44,503 nt of DNA, taken from assembly GCA_002716625.1 (NCBI GenBank), contig PBAS01000008.1, positions 1-44,503 on the forward strand, read 5' to 3'. The DNA is from Phycisphaeraceae bacterium (lineage in GTDB: Bacteria; Planctomycetota; Phycisphaerae; Phycisphaerales; Phycisphaeraceae). Below the pieces are notes generated by a model. It had not been told where the DNA came from. It searched no databases and was given only the letters and a program-made list of their open reading frames with translations. Shown here piece by piece: positions 27,705 through 36,303 of the stretch; position 1 is the stretch's first letter, and the number at the start of each line of letters is the position of its first letter. A program made the position numbers and the translations under genes.

Positions 27705-27785
27705 GCCACCATTGTAAACCAGAGCAGGACATCTCGCATTGCCCCGTGGTCTTGACCGCCCAACCCCATGCAATGAATTGCCAGG

Positions 27786-28763
27786 ATGCAACCAACGATG
27801 CCCCTAGAAACCAATGATAATACCGGGCACATCCCTGTTCTGGCCCCGCAGGTGCTGGAACTGCTGACCCCCCGTCCTGGCCAGATATGCGTCGACTGCA
27901 CAATCGGCCGAGGTGGCCACAGCACACAAATCGCACAGCGGCTTTCACCCGGGGGGCATCTTGTGGGTATTGATCGCGATTCTCAAAACGTAGAGCACAG
28001 CCGGGAACTGCTAAAACAATCGGCACCCAAGAATGTTACGTGGAACCTAGTTCATGCTAACTTTTCTGAACTGACCGATGTACTGGCGCATCTGAATATT
28101 GACAAGACTGATCTATTGCTGGCGGATCTCGGCTTCTCATCCAACCAGATGAATGACCCGAACCGAGGATTTTCCTTCGGTGCAACTGGCCCACTGGATA
28201 TGCGATACGACTTAGGGCAGGAACTTACTGCAGCTCAATTGGTAAATACCCTGGACGAACGATCACTGGCCGACCTGATCTATCAGAATGGGCAAGAACG
28301 GCTGAGCCGAAAAATTGCGGCAAAGATTATCGACCGCCGCCGCCAAGCGCCGATTAAAGACACGATGGCCTTGGCCCAAATTGTGCGTTCCGCTTATAGT
28401 TCCGTTGCCTCGCGCAGCCGCGGCCGCCGCGTGCCACGACGTATCGATCCGGCCACCCGTACTTTCATGGCACTACGCATCGCGGTCAACCGGGAACTGG
28501 ATTGCCTCCAGCACCTCCTACACCAGCTTCCCAACGTACTTCAACCAGGTGGTGTAGCCGTGATCATCAGCTTTCATTCACTGGAAGACCGTCTCGTCAA
28601 GACGGCCTTTCGCGATCTAGACCGCAGTGGCCAGGCCAAACTCCTCACGCGACGACCGTTAACGGCCACCGATGATGAGCGCAAGAACAATCGACGAAGC
28701 CGATCTGCCAAGCTGCGTGCAATATGTTTTGAATCTCGCACATCGGAACCTGTTATGGCATGA
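27786..28763 (+). CDS. rsmH: 16S rRNA (cytosine1402-N4)-methyltransferase RsmH
   Basis: RsmH (MraW) methylates C1402 of 16S rRNA with S-adenosylmethionine. The product is 325 residues. HIPVLAPQVLELL, the SAM-binding DCTIGRGGHS, LLADLGFSSNQMNDPNRGFSF and GPLDMRYD are diagnostic, and the C-terminal IISFHSLEDRLVK is conserved. ATG 27798 could also be the start. The gene normally begins the dcw cluster before ftsL and ftsI. Here ftsL-like and ftsI genes do follow, with a LysM gene inserted between. Confidence 0.96.
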   Translation: MQPTMPLETNDNTGHIPVLAPQVLELLTPRPGQICVDCTIGRGGHSTQIAQRLSPGGHLVGIDRDSQNVEHSRELLKQSAPKNVTWNLVHANFSELTDVLAHLNIDKTDLLLADLGFSSNQMNDPNRGFSFGATGPLDMRYDLGQELTAAQLVNTLDERSLADLIYQNGQERLSRKIAAKIIDRRRQAPIKDTMALAQIVRSAYSSVASRSRGRRVPRRIDPATRTFMALRIAVNRELDCLQHLLHQLPNVLQPGGVAVIISFHSLEDRLVKTAFRDLDRSGQAKLLTRRPLTATDDERKNNRRSRSAKLRAICFESRTSEPVMA

Positions 28764-28851
28764 TGCAGGTACAGACAGGGTCGTTTCCAGGGTGAGATCA
28801 AGCTAGGACGGCACATGTACGATCACCAATAGCCACATGGAAGGCTGGCAC

Positions 28852-29667
28852 ATGACACGCGAAACTAAAGTTGGTTTACTCGTCGGACTGGGTGCCATTG
28901 TTTTGATCGGCCTGATTGTCACCGACCACCTCGCGGTGCAGGAAGGCGACCAAGTGCTCCCATTACTTACGCCTGATTTAAGCACACGCCAGGAATCTGA
29001 ACCACAACTAATAGATGATCTACCCCGCAATCCAAGACACCAGTCTGCCCACCAACCACTGGTTTCCCCGCCTAGAGCGATGCGCCTTTCACAGACCATC
29101 CAATCCCCCCCGGGGAACAAGGGGTATTCGCCTCCTAGTCAACAAATCCATGCAGCCACCGATCCCCAAACCAATCCAGCCAAGTTTTCGCCCCACGAAA
29201 CCCCGCCCAGGACAATTTCCCATCCACCAGCATCCTCAACCATAGCTGGCCAGCAAAAATTGGCTAGAAACACCATCGACGATCAACCAAGGCGATATCA
29301 CAACGTCAGACCCAATGAATCGCTCTACGGCATCGCCGAGCAATACTACGGCAATGGGACACTTTTCACACTTCTTGTCGAAGCTAATCCAGGAAAAATC
29401 ATGGAAGGGGGCCATATCCGAGAGGGTGTTCGATTATATGTACCCCCACAACCCCGATTGCAAACAAGCCAGATCCACCCACAACCAGCACATGGCAATC
29501 CGCACCGTGAGTACACTGTTGTCGAAAATGACACCTTGTGGCGAATTGCCGCCAATACACTGGGTGATCCAAATCGCCACAACGAAATCTTTCTGGCTAA
29601 TCGTGACAAACTCAAAAATGCCGATGATCTGAAGGCAGGTCAACGCCTGCGGCTTCCAACGCGTTGA
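28852..29667 (+). CDS. Membrane-anchored protein with two LysM domains
   Basis: The product is 271 residues from ATG 28852, chosen for GGAAGG about nine bases upstream; an in-frame ATG 15 bases earlier lacks such a site. Residues 1-30 (MTRETKVGLLVGLGAIVLIG) form an N-terminal anchor, followed by a Pro/Gln/His-rich linker of about 120 residues. Two LysM domains come at the end: NVRPNESLYGIAEQYYGNGTLF and TVVENDTLWRIAANTLGDPNR. LysM domains bind the glycan of peptidoglycan, so the protein likely acts in the periplasm at the wall. It sits between rsmH and the ftsL-like gene, which suggests a link to cell-wall synthesis or division. Confidence 0.88.
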   Translation: MTRETKVGLLVGLGAIVLIGLIVTDHLAVQEGDQVLPLLTPDLSTRQESEPQLIDDLPRNPRHQSAHQPLVSPPRAMRLSQTIQSPPGNKGYSPPSQQIHAATDPQTNPAKFSPHETPPRTISHPPASSTIAGQQKLARNTIDDQPRRYHNVRPNESLYGIAEQYYGNGTLFTLLVEANPGKIMEGGHIREGVRLYVPPQPRLQTSQIHPQPAHGNPHREYTVVENDTLWRIAANTLGDPNRHNEIFLANRDKLKNADDLKAGQRLRLPTR

Positions 29668-29702
29668 TACACCCCGCATGATCTCCAAGTGGATCTGAAC
29701 CT

Positions 29703-30026
29703 GTGTTTAGGAAACTCATCATCGTGATCCTGACAGTTGGATCCCTAGCTGCGGTATTGCTTGATTTGCGCCAACAGCGAACCGAAACGATTTACCAGAT
29801 TTCAATGTGCCATCGCCAGATTGCCGAGGCTCGGTATGACCTTTGGCAATCGCGTTTACAAATTGCCGAACAGCTTGAACCCGAATACCTGCGCCATCTC
29901 ATTGCACGTGCCCAGTTAAACCTTGAACCGTTGGCATGTGGCCAAACTTTCAATCCACTCCTGTCCTCGTCCGCTCTGGCGGCCATTGATCACCGCAATA
30001 TCCAAGCCCAAGCCGTTGTTCCATGA
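29703..30026 (+). CDS. Small membrane protein in the ftsL position (FtsL-like)
   Basis: The product is 107 residues. It has one N-terminal membrane segment (LIIVILTVGSLAAVLLDL) followed by a charged, likely coiled-coil part (TETIYQISMCHRQIAEARYDLW). The size, topology and place just before ftsI match FtsL, but sequence alone is too divergent to prove it. It starts at GTG 29703, weakly supported by GGATCTG upstream. Its stop TGA overlaps the next gene's ATG by four bases (ATGA), so translation is coupled to ftsI. Confidence 0.72.
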   Translation: MFRKLIIVILTVGSLAAVLLDLRQQRTETIYQISMCHRQIAEARYDLWQSRLQIAEQLEPEYLRHLIARAQLNLEPLACGQTFNPLLSSSALAAIDHRNIQAQAVVP

Positions 30027-31735
30027 GAAAGCCTCCTCTGCCTGCGCAGCGTGTCCTGACCGTCTCGACATTCCTGATGGTCATTCTCAGTATTGGCCTG
30101 CTCGCCCAGTTCGGCCGCGTGGTACAACTCAAACTGGCACCACCGAAACAGCTGGCAACACATGCCGGCCGCCATCACAGCCGAATCGCTTATCACGCTC
30201 GAAGGAGTGATATTGTTGACAGACGTGGCCGATTGCTGGCATCAAGCCAACTCGCCACTCGACTATTTGCCGATCCTAGCTTGATCGAAAATCTCCCGAT
30301 CTTTTGCCAAGTCGTCGGTGACCTGATCAATGTTGCCCCTTCAACACTGAAAGCGGCCATACAAAAACGGATTGATCGTCGGTATGTGGCACTTGCACAC
30401 GAACTGGACAAGTCTGCACTTGGTCAGTTAAAGGACCTGAAACTAAGGGGGCTCGGGACCCAACGATGGGTCAAACGCCTTTATCCACATGGACCACGAG
30501 CTGGCCAACTGCTTGGCAGCGTGGGCTTTGATGCCAGCGGACTTGAAGGCGTGGAATTCGCATTCAACCGCGATTTGGTCGGCCGCACTGGATCACTGAC
30601 TTATACGCGCGATGTACGTGGCCGCCCGCTCAATCTCCAGTATGAATCATACGACCCACCAAGTGACGGGGCAGAAATAAGGCTCACGATCGACTTGGTG
30701 ATCCAATCCATCGCCGAAGAACAACTCGCCATCAGTTGCAAGACTTTCGATGCACCCCATGGCCAACTGGTTGTCATGAACCCCCGCAATGGGCACGTCC
30801 TGGCAATGGCAAACTACCCCCCCTTTGATCCGAAGACCTTGGGCAAAAGCACACCAAAACAATGGCGTAACCGCTGCATCACTGACGTATTTGAGCCCGG
30901 ATCAACCTTCAAGCCGTTCGTCTGGGCCAAAGCCATAGATCTGAATGTAATTCAACCAGAGCAACTATTCGACTGTACGGACAGCGGCATCTGGCGTTCG
31001 TCCAAAGGGCGACGGATTCGAGACGTGCGTGGACATGGGAAATTGACCGGCGAACAGGTTCTAATCAAATCAAGCAATATCGGTATGGCACAAATTGGAC
31101 TACTCCTGGGCCCTGACAGGTTGTATCACGCGGTGGAGACTTTTGGAATGGGCCAGTCAACTGCAAGCAGCTTGCCCGGCGAATCGGCGGGGATGGTCAA
31201 CCCCAAACGCCAATGGAATCACTACTCACTAACCAGCATCCCAATGGGCCAGGAGATCGCAGCCACGCCATTGCAACTGGTCCGCGCGTTCAGCGGGATT
31301 GCAAACGACGGGATAATGCCGGCAACCGTGATCCGGATCCGCCAATCAACTGACGACCTGATCTACCAGCATACCCTCAACCCGGCAACGGCCAAACAGG
31401 TTCGGCAGGTACTTCGACGCGTTGTTCAAGAGGGAACAGGATGGCGTGCCAACAGTAAACACTACCCGATCTTTGGCAAGACCGGCACAGCACAGATCGC
31501 CGACCCTGAGGGGGGCGGCTATATGGAAGACAAGTACATATCCTCTTTCATCGCCGGCTCCCCACTTGAGATACCCCAAATTGTTGTGGGCTGTTTTGTC
31601 CACCGCCCGGACAAGCAAAAGGGCTATTATGGCGGTACAGTTGCGGCGCCAGTTGTACGACGCGTGATTGAAAAAACACTGATGTATCTTGGCTATCCAC
31701 CGCAAGAACAACATGTACTCGCAAGTACCAATTGA
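30023..31735 (+). CDS. ftsI: Penicillin-binding protein, FtsI/PBP3-type peptidoglycan transpeptidase
   Basis: The product is 570 residues. An N-terminal membrane anchor (FLMVILSIGLLAQFGRVV) precedes the PBP dimerisation domain (DIVDRRGRLLASS). The transpeptidase domain has all three class B motifs: SxxK as GSTFKPF, SxN as SSNIG and KTG as FGKTGTAQ. It cross-links septal peptidoglycan, acting outside the membrane. ATG 30023 overlaps the stop of the ftsL-like gene. Many Planctomycetes lack parts of the dcw cluster, so an intact FtsI with linked rsmH and ftsL is informative for this lineage. Class B elongation PBP2 is less likely given the context. Confidence 0.94.
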   Translation: MRKPPLPAQRVLTVSTFLMVILSIGLLAQFGRVVQLKLAPPKQLATHAGRHHSRIAYHARRSDIVDRRGRLLASSQLATRLFADPSLIENLPIFCQVVGDLINVAPSTLKAAIQKRIDRRYVALAHELDKSALGQLKDLKLRGLGTQRWVKRLYPHGPRAGQLLGSVGFDASGLEGVEFAFNRDLVGRTGSLTYTRDVRGRPLNLQYESYDPPSDGAEIRLTIDLVIQSIAEEQLAISCKTFDAPHGQLVVMNPRNGHVLAMANYPPFDPKTLGKSTPKQWRNRCITDVFEPGSTFKPFVWAKAIDLNVIQPEQLFDCTDSGIWRSSKGRRIRDVRGHGKLTGEQVLIKSSNIGMAQIGLLLGPDRLYHAVETFGMGQSTASSLPGESAGMVNPKRQWNHYSLTSIPMGQEIAATPLQLVRAFSGIANDGIMPATVIRIRQSTDDLIYQHTLNPATAKQVRQVLRRVVQEGTGWRANSKHYPIFGKTGTAQIADPEGGGYMEDKYISSFIAGSPLEIPQIVVGCFVHRPDKQKGYYGGTVAAPVVRRVIEKTLMYLGYPPQEQHVLASTN

Positions 31736-31790
31736 CCGTAAAAACCTGCAAAGTTGATCGCGATTCGACCAGCCAACGGCTCACTTAACC

Positions 31791-32903
31791 ATGCCACATA
31801 CGCCATTCCACCAATATCATCTTGACCAGCAGGCAAGGTTTGTGGACGTTGCCGGCTGGGAAATGCCTGCGTCCTACCACTCACCTGAAGCCGAGCATTT
31901 GCAAGTTCGCCGCAGCGGCGGCCTGTTTGATCTTTCGCACAGGGGGAGGATACAAATCACCGGTCGTGATGCACAAAGATTCCTTGAGCGAATCCTTACA
32001 CGCCAGGTTGATGACATGAAACTCAACTCCAGTCGATCTTCCCTGATCTGCAGCCAACATGGTGGAATCCTGGATGCCGCTACGGTGTACCGCTGCGAAG
32101 ACCACTGGCTGCTCGTTGTCAGTGCCCCTGCCCTTCATTCCATCTTGGCCCATTTACATCAAAATATAGGGACCCTATCGGTCACAATTGACGATCGAAC
32201 CCTTTCAACCGCCATGGTAGGCTTACAGGGGCCCAAGGTAATCGACTTGATAAGCCAGTTCTCAAGCGAAGTCCCCAACCTTCAACACGGAGAAATCTGC
32301 GTCAAGAATTTAATTCTCCTGCGGTTGACCATTACCCGCCGCAGTTTCACCGGGGAAGATGGCGTTGAGGTGGTCATGGGCGCCAACATGGCCACGACCG
32401 TCGTTAAGTTGCTAAGCCAAATCGCCCCGGCGGGTATTGTCGCTCCCATTGGCCTTGAAGCACTTGACACGCTACGCATTGAGGCGGGTGTACCGATGCT
32501 CGGCCATGAATTTCATGAACAAACTGATCCGCTATCAGCGGGTTTGGAATTCGCAATCACTCCTGAGAAGTCCAACCCAGACAGCGGTGAACAATTCATT
32601 GGCAGCGATGCACTCGAGATGATTGCATCAGGGGAAACTGCACGAAGGCTGATCGGACTCAAGCTTGCTGGTTCACGACAAGCAAACCAAGGCGCCAACC
32701 TTTTCGTATCTGGTCAAAACGTTGGCGCCGTTACCAGTGGATGCATCTCGCCCACAATGAACGCTTCAATTGCCATGGCCTCCATCGACCCTGAATACCA
32801 TCAGGTTGGCAATCATGTCGGTGTCGAGATCGATGGCGACCACGTCGATGCGCAGGTTGTGCCACTGCCATTTTATGAATCAAAACTCAACACGGCTCTT
32901 TAA
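31791..32903 (+). CDS. gcvT: Glycine-cleavage T-protein family protein (aminomethyltransferase-like)
   Basis: The product is 370 residues with the folate-binding GcvT fold. VDVAGWEMPASYHS, FDLSHRGRI, LTRQVDD, MVGLQGPKVIDL, RRSFTGEDGVEVVM, GLEALDTLRIEAGVPMLGHE and the C-terminal SGCISPTMN match. GcvT moves the aminomethyl carbon of glycine to tetrahydrofolate in the cytoplasm. Two places differ from common forms: FDxSH is followed by R rather than M, and the usual DD after GGI/GGV reads GGILDA. Other gcv genes are not in the window. Assignment to GcvT itself is likely; a related folate-dependent regulator is possible. Confidence 0.85.
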   Translation: MPHTPFHQYHLDQQARFVDVAGWEMPASYHSPEAEHLQVRRSGGLFDLSHRGRIQITGRDAQRFLERILTRQVDDMKLNSSRSSLICSQHGGILDAATVYRCEDHWLLVVSAPALHSILAHLHQNIGTLSVTIDDRTLSTAMVGLQGPKVIDLISQFSSEVPNLQHGEICVKNLILLRLTITRRSFTGEDGVEVVMGANMATTVVKLLSQIAPAGIVAPIGLEALDTLRIEAGVPMLGHEFHEQTDPLSAGLEFAITPEKSNPDSGEQFIGSDALEMIASGETARRLIGLKLAGSRQANQGANLFVSGQNVGAVTSGCISPTMNASIAMASIDPEYHQVGNHVGVEIDGDHVDAQVVPLPFYESKLNTAL

Positions 32904-33035
32904 CCAAAGTCCACATATTCAGCGGACTGACCGGGCACCTTTCCCAGAGTCGTTATTGCAACCTGCCCGCACCTGTGATCTCAGTATCACCCAAATCATG
33001 TTTCAACGGTAGCCTGAAACGATCGCGGTCAAACC

Positions 33036-33972
33036 TTAGGCCGCAAGCCACTGATTGAGAAAGAACATGATTTCCGACCACCTCTGGGCCGTTTCATAAT
33101 GGTCAATTTCATATCTTTTAAACTGCCAAGCACCTGCTACTTGGTGCGCCTCGTAGATGGACTGCAACTCCTGATCAATACGATCCAGCCCCTTGGCGGG
33201 AGTCAATCGGTCGTAGTTGCCGGCAAGGCCAAGGTGGGGCCGGGGAAAAATCAATGCATTGATTTTTGCAGTTGCAAATCGCTCGAGAAAAGACGGTACG
33301 TAGCAACAAACATCGTGACCGTCTAGCCCTCGCTCATCGATCATCGCCTGAAAATCAGTCAAACAGCAAGGATCTACACAAGCTCTGATTCGGGTATCCA
33401 GAGCCGCTACTCACCATACCATGGTGCTTCCCATGGATATCCCCAATGTACCAATTCGCGGGGCATCGACATCCGGGCAATCGGTCAGGTAATCAACGGC
33501 TCGCAAACTATCGTAAACCACCATGCCTCATAGAACTTGGCCTTTCCACGGCATTTCCATAAACACTTCCGATTCCATGCGGCCACGCCTTTCTCTGAAA
33601 CACCAAGTATCGATACATTAAGCAGCATAACCCTGCCCCGTCCGTGCCCGGGCATAGGGTAGGCTTTGCCGTGCGGCTCGACCGCAGATCAATTCATCCT
33701 TGCCCAGTTCGTAGTCGCCACCATGCGTATGATTACAACGGACACAAGGCAGCAGCCCATCACATCCTTTAGGTTTCACAAAGTAAGCCGGCACGGGCTG
33801 CGATCCATTAAGATCCAACACCAGCGATTCAAGGATATAACCGCCTTTCTCCCTTTGCGCAACCGGTCCACACGACACAACGCGATCCGATGGTGGAAGG
33901 TCCCTTTGTGATTCATAAAGCGCCTTCCTGTCGTTTTCCTGATGATCAGTTGCTAAGTTGGAAATTATTCAT
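33036..33972 (-). pseudogene. Decayed alpha/beta-hydrolase (dienelactone-hydrolase/acetyl-esterase-like) gene
   Basis: Read in one frame over about 900 bases, the minus strand encodes an alpha/beta-hydrolase: [55 protein letters not shown], then GISMGS with the nucleophile Ser and APRIGTLG before it, and a C-terminal PRPHLGLAGNYDRLTP. Three in-frame stops interrupt it: TAA at 33618-33620, TGA at 33528-33530 and TGA at 33411-33413. The two TGA sites stand where related proteins, as I remember them, have Trp (VL-stop-GMVVYDS, VW-stop-VAALD). Near the 5' end, ATG 33972 leads into the frame only if one T is removed before GATCATCAG. It follows the GH32 gene by 86 bases and was probably co-transcribed to remove acyl groups from a sugar. 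It is very likely inactive. Confidence 0.85.
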
Positions 33973-34058
33973 CCTTATTTCACTACCCAAACACCATCTG
34001 CCCCAAAAGACCCAATGACTTGTGATGCTCACGCCAAAACGCTGAGCACGACCATGCC

Positions 34059-35630
34059 CTACCAGATGCTCTTCATTTGCCAGCACGTCAGTTCGCGCAA
34101 TACCGACTGACGCCCTCGAGATTGAATCGAAAGACCAAGACTATCAGGTCGCTGCGGGTAAACGCGTTGCGCCAGGCACTGGCGACCATTAATAAAGACC
34201 TCAACGACACTCCGGTCAATAAAGATTCGAAGGTGAAGATCCTCGGACTCATGAAGTTCAAAGGGCGCAATCTCAGGGGGCCGCGACAAAATATCAGAAC
34301 GCAAAGAAGAACGGGACGTGTCGATCACAATCGCATCCTTATGAGCCAACTCGCAAGTCCTATAGGATGCGTGAGCATTCCGTAAAAAGTTAATGGATGT
34401 AAACTCCGACAGATCTGGCGATCTCAAGACGTCCAAAGACAACTGATTTGCATCTTGCGGATCAATGATTGCATTGATTTCGATGGTATTACCTCGAATA
34501 TCATCCAGAACTGTTTCTCGGTTTGCTTCGAGCAACATGGGCCCCACACGTTTAGGAGTGGTACGGAGTTTGTCCATCGACCTGATCGGCTCGATTCCTA
34601 ACGTGTGATCTGGGCGGAGGGTCAATACGCGAGCAAGCGACATGATCTGGCGCCACCCGCAAGGCTCAATACCTTCATTCATATTATGAATAACGTAACA
34701 GCCTCCATGACCATCTGGCGTTGCCGATGGTGCATGAACACCCCCATGTCCGATTGGCCCGAAGTTGAATCGACCATGCAGGAAAGGTTTGAATTTCCGC
34801 CTGGCACGATCGTAATCACCTAGAAAGTACTGTGAGCCACGCATATGGCTGGCGAATAGCAGGATATGCTTGTCCCCCAACGGCCAGAAATAAGGTACTG
34901 CACCATCTTCACCCCGTTGTGTGTAACGTCCGCCATCTACAAACTGTCCTTCATACCGCCAGGATTGCAGGTCTTTTGAAAAAAAGAGGTGTTCCACCAT
35001 CTGGCAGTCCTTACGGAACCGCATGGATCGGTTACCTCCATCCTTCTGTGTTCCGGACAAGGCATAATACCCGTCTTCCTCAACCCAGATACAAGGATCA
35101 AATACACGGTAGGGATAACCCGAATCATCGGCTTCCACAATCGGGATCACTGGATTACCGGGTAATTTCTCCCAATTGAGAAGAAGGGGATCGCGGGCAA
35201 CCGCAATCATGTTGCCCGCTTGCTTCCCATGGTAGATCGCGATCACTCGGTCAGATTCAACCAGCGTGCTTCCGCTAAAACATTTGCGTTCAATGTCCGG
35301 ATAGATGGCCAATGGCAGGTCCTGCCAATACACAAGGTCCTCGCTGACAGCGTGACCCCAATGCTGTCGCCGGCCAGCCTCATCTGGATAAGCCTGGTAG
35401 AAAAGATGGAATCGATCATGCCAAAAACACAACCCATTGGGATCATTCATCTTGCCCTGCGGGGCAACGAAATGATACGCCGGACGATATGGGTCGCCAG
35501 CCAATCTTTGCCGCGCAGCAGCAAATTGTTCAAGTTGCTTGTCTGTCCCCAATTGCTCAAGTTGCTCAGTTAGGGTATTGCCATATAAGCATCGCTTGAT
35601 TGGTGATTTGTAGAGTTGATTGGCGCCCAT
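34059..35630 (-). CDS. GH32 family glycoside hydrolase (fructan/sucrose-cleaving type)
   Basis: The product is 523 residues. KMNDPNGLCFWHDRFHLFYQ holds the GH32 nucleophile Asp in NDPNG. The stabiliser region reads VFDPCIWVEEDGYYALSG, where RDP is usual. GEDGAVPYFWPLGDKHILLF lies where the ECP motif with the acid/base Glu is expected, and its Glu may serve. The C-terminal beta-sandwich is shown by FIDRSVVEVFINGRQCLAQRVYP. GH32 enzymes release fructose from sucrose or fructans. There is no signal peptide, so it may act in the cytoplasm. The variant motifs mean the exact substrate is open. The downstream esterase gene is decayed. ATG 35630 has no evident ribosome site. Confidence 0.88.
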   Translation of the reverse strand: MGANQLYKSPIKRCLYGNTLTEQLEQLGTDKQLEQFAAARQRLAGDPYRPAYHFVAPQGKMNDPNGLCFWHDRFHLFYQAYPDEAGRRQHWGHAVSEDLVYWQDLPLAIYPDIERKCFSGSTLVESDRVIAIYHGKQAGNMIAVARDPLLLNWEKLPGNPVIPIVEADDSGYPYRVFDPCIWVEEDGYYALSGTQKDGGNRSMRFRKDCQMVEHLFFSKDLQSWRYEGQFVDGGRYTQRGEDGAVPYFWPLGDKHILLFASHMRGSQYFLGDYDRARRKFKPFLHGRFNFGPIGHGGVHAPSATPDGHGGCYVIHNMNEGIEPCGWRQIMSLARVLTLRPDHTLGIEPIRSMDKLRTTPKRVGPMLLEANRETVLDDIRGNTIEINAIIDPQDANQLSLDVLRSPDLSEFTSINFLRNAHASYRTCELAHKDAIVIDTSRSSLRSDILSRPPEIAPFELHESEDLHLRIFIDRSVVEVFINGRQCLAQRVYPQRPDSLGLSIQSRGRQSVLRELTCWQMKSIW

Positions 35631-35800
35631 TCAGAGTGATGATACCGCAAGGTCTTCGGCCACTGCCAGCACCACTCACTGCCGATCTGTTTTCGCCCCC
35701 AATTGCCACACCGGCCGTCTAATTATGGTATCGTAGGGGCATCGTGGATGGTCTTGGGAACTAGGGAAAAGGCCAAACCATAAATTGATATGCCCATCGC

Positions 35801-35829
35801 GTGCAATAGGTGATCAGCGGGTTTATAAT
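35801..35829 (+). promoter_or_regulatory. Possible promoter of the RRM gene
   Basis: TATAAT at 35824-35829 is an exact -10 hexamer. With 17 bases of spacing, the -35 position would be GTGCAA at 35801-35806, a poor match. A start site near 35836 would leave a leader of about 35 bases before the ribosome site of the RRM gene at 35862-35866. Confidence 0.35.
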
Positions 35830-35872
35830 TGGCTTTACCGCTCTTGGCTCATCACGCCCACGGAGGCGAAAC

Positions 35873-36247
35873 ATGTTTAAGATTTACGTTGGCAACATAA
35901 GCTATAAGGTGACAGCGCAAACGCTGAATAAACTCTTTAGTGACTACGGTCTGATTGATGAAATCATCTACGTCACCGACGAGAAGACGGGTAAGCCACG
36001 CGGGTTTGCATTTGTGCTGATGCCCAGTGAAGACCAGGGCCGAGCCGCCATTGCCTCGCTTGATGGCCGCCGCGTAAATGGACGACCCTTGGTGGTCGGT
36101 GAAGCCAGCGGCAAGGGCATGACTAAACCAACCGAGGTCGTTGGCGCATCAACTGATCGTCCTACCCCCAGTCAAAGCAGGCGTCCTGTCTCCCGCGGGG
36201 CTCGTGCCGGTCGCCGCCCGGGCCAACGCCGGTTCCGTGGCAACTAA
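35873..36247 (+). CDS. Small RNA-binding protein with one RRM domain
   Basis: The product is 124 residues. ATG 35873 has GGAGG six bases upstream. Residues 1-80 form an RNA-recognition motif with RNP2 (KIYVGNISY) and RNP1 (GKPRGFAFVLM). The tail is basic and rich in Arg, Gly, Ser and Pro (SRRPVSRGARAGRRPGQRRFRGN), a likely disordered RNA-binding extension. Such proteins act as RNA chaperones or cold-adaptation factors in cyanobacteria and some other bacteria. Its specific RNA targets cannot be read from sequence. Confidence 0.92.
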   Translation: MFKIYVGNISYKVTAQTLNKLFSDYGLIDEIIYVTDEKTGKPRGFAFVLMPSEDQGRAAIASLDGRRVNGRPLVVGEASGKGMTKPTEVVGASTDRPTPSQSRRPVSRGARAGRRPGQRRFRGN

Positions 36248-36303
36248 AACTGAGCCCACCACAGCAGCCCTGAAATCCCCACAAGACCCAGGAGGAACTG
36301 CGG

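Noticed and set aside
33411-33530. TGA as a tryptophan codon or a selenocysteine site in the esterase
   Set aside because: TGA ends several normal genes here, a TAA also interrupts the gene, and I see no structure to support selenocysteine insertion.
34620-34860. Loss of the acid/base glutamate in the GH32 enzyme
   Set aside because: The ECP motif is not literal, but a Glu in GEDGAVPYFWPLG stands at about the right place, so I do not claim loss of activity.
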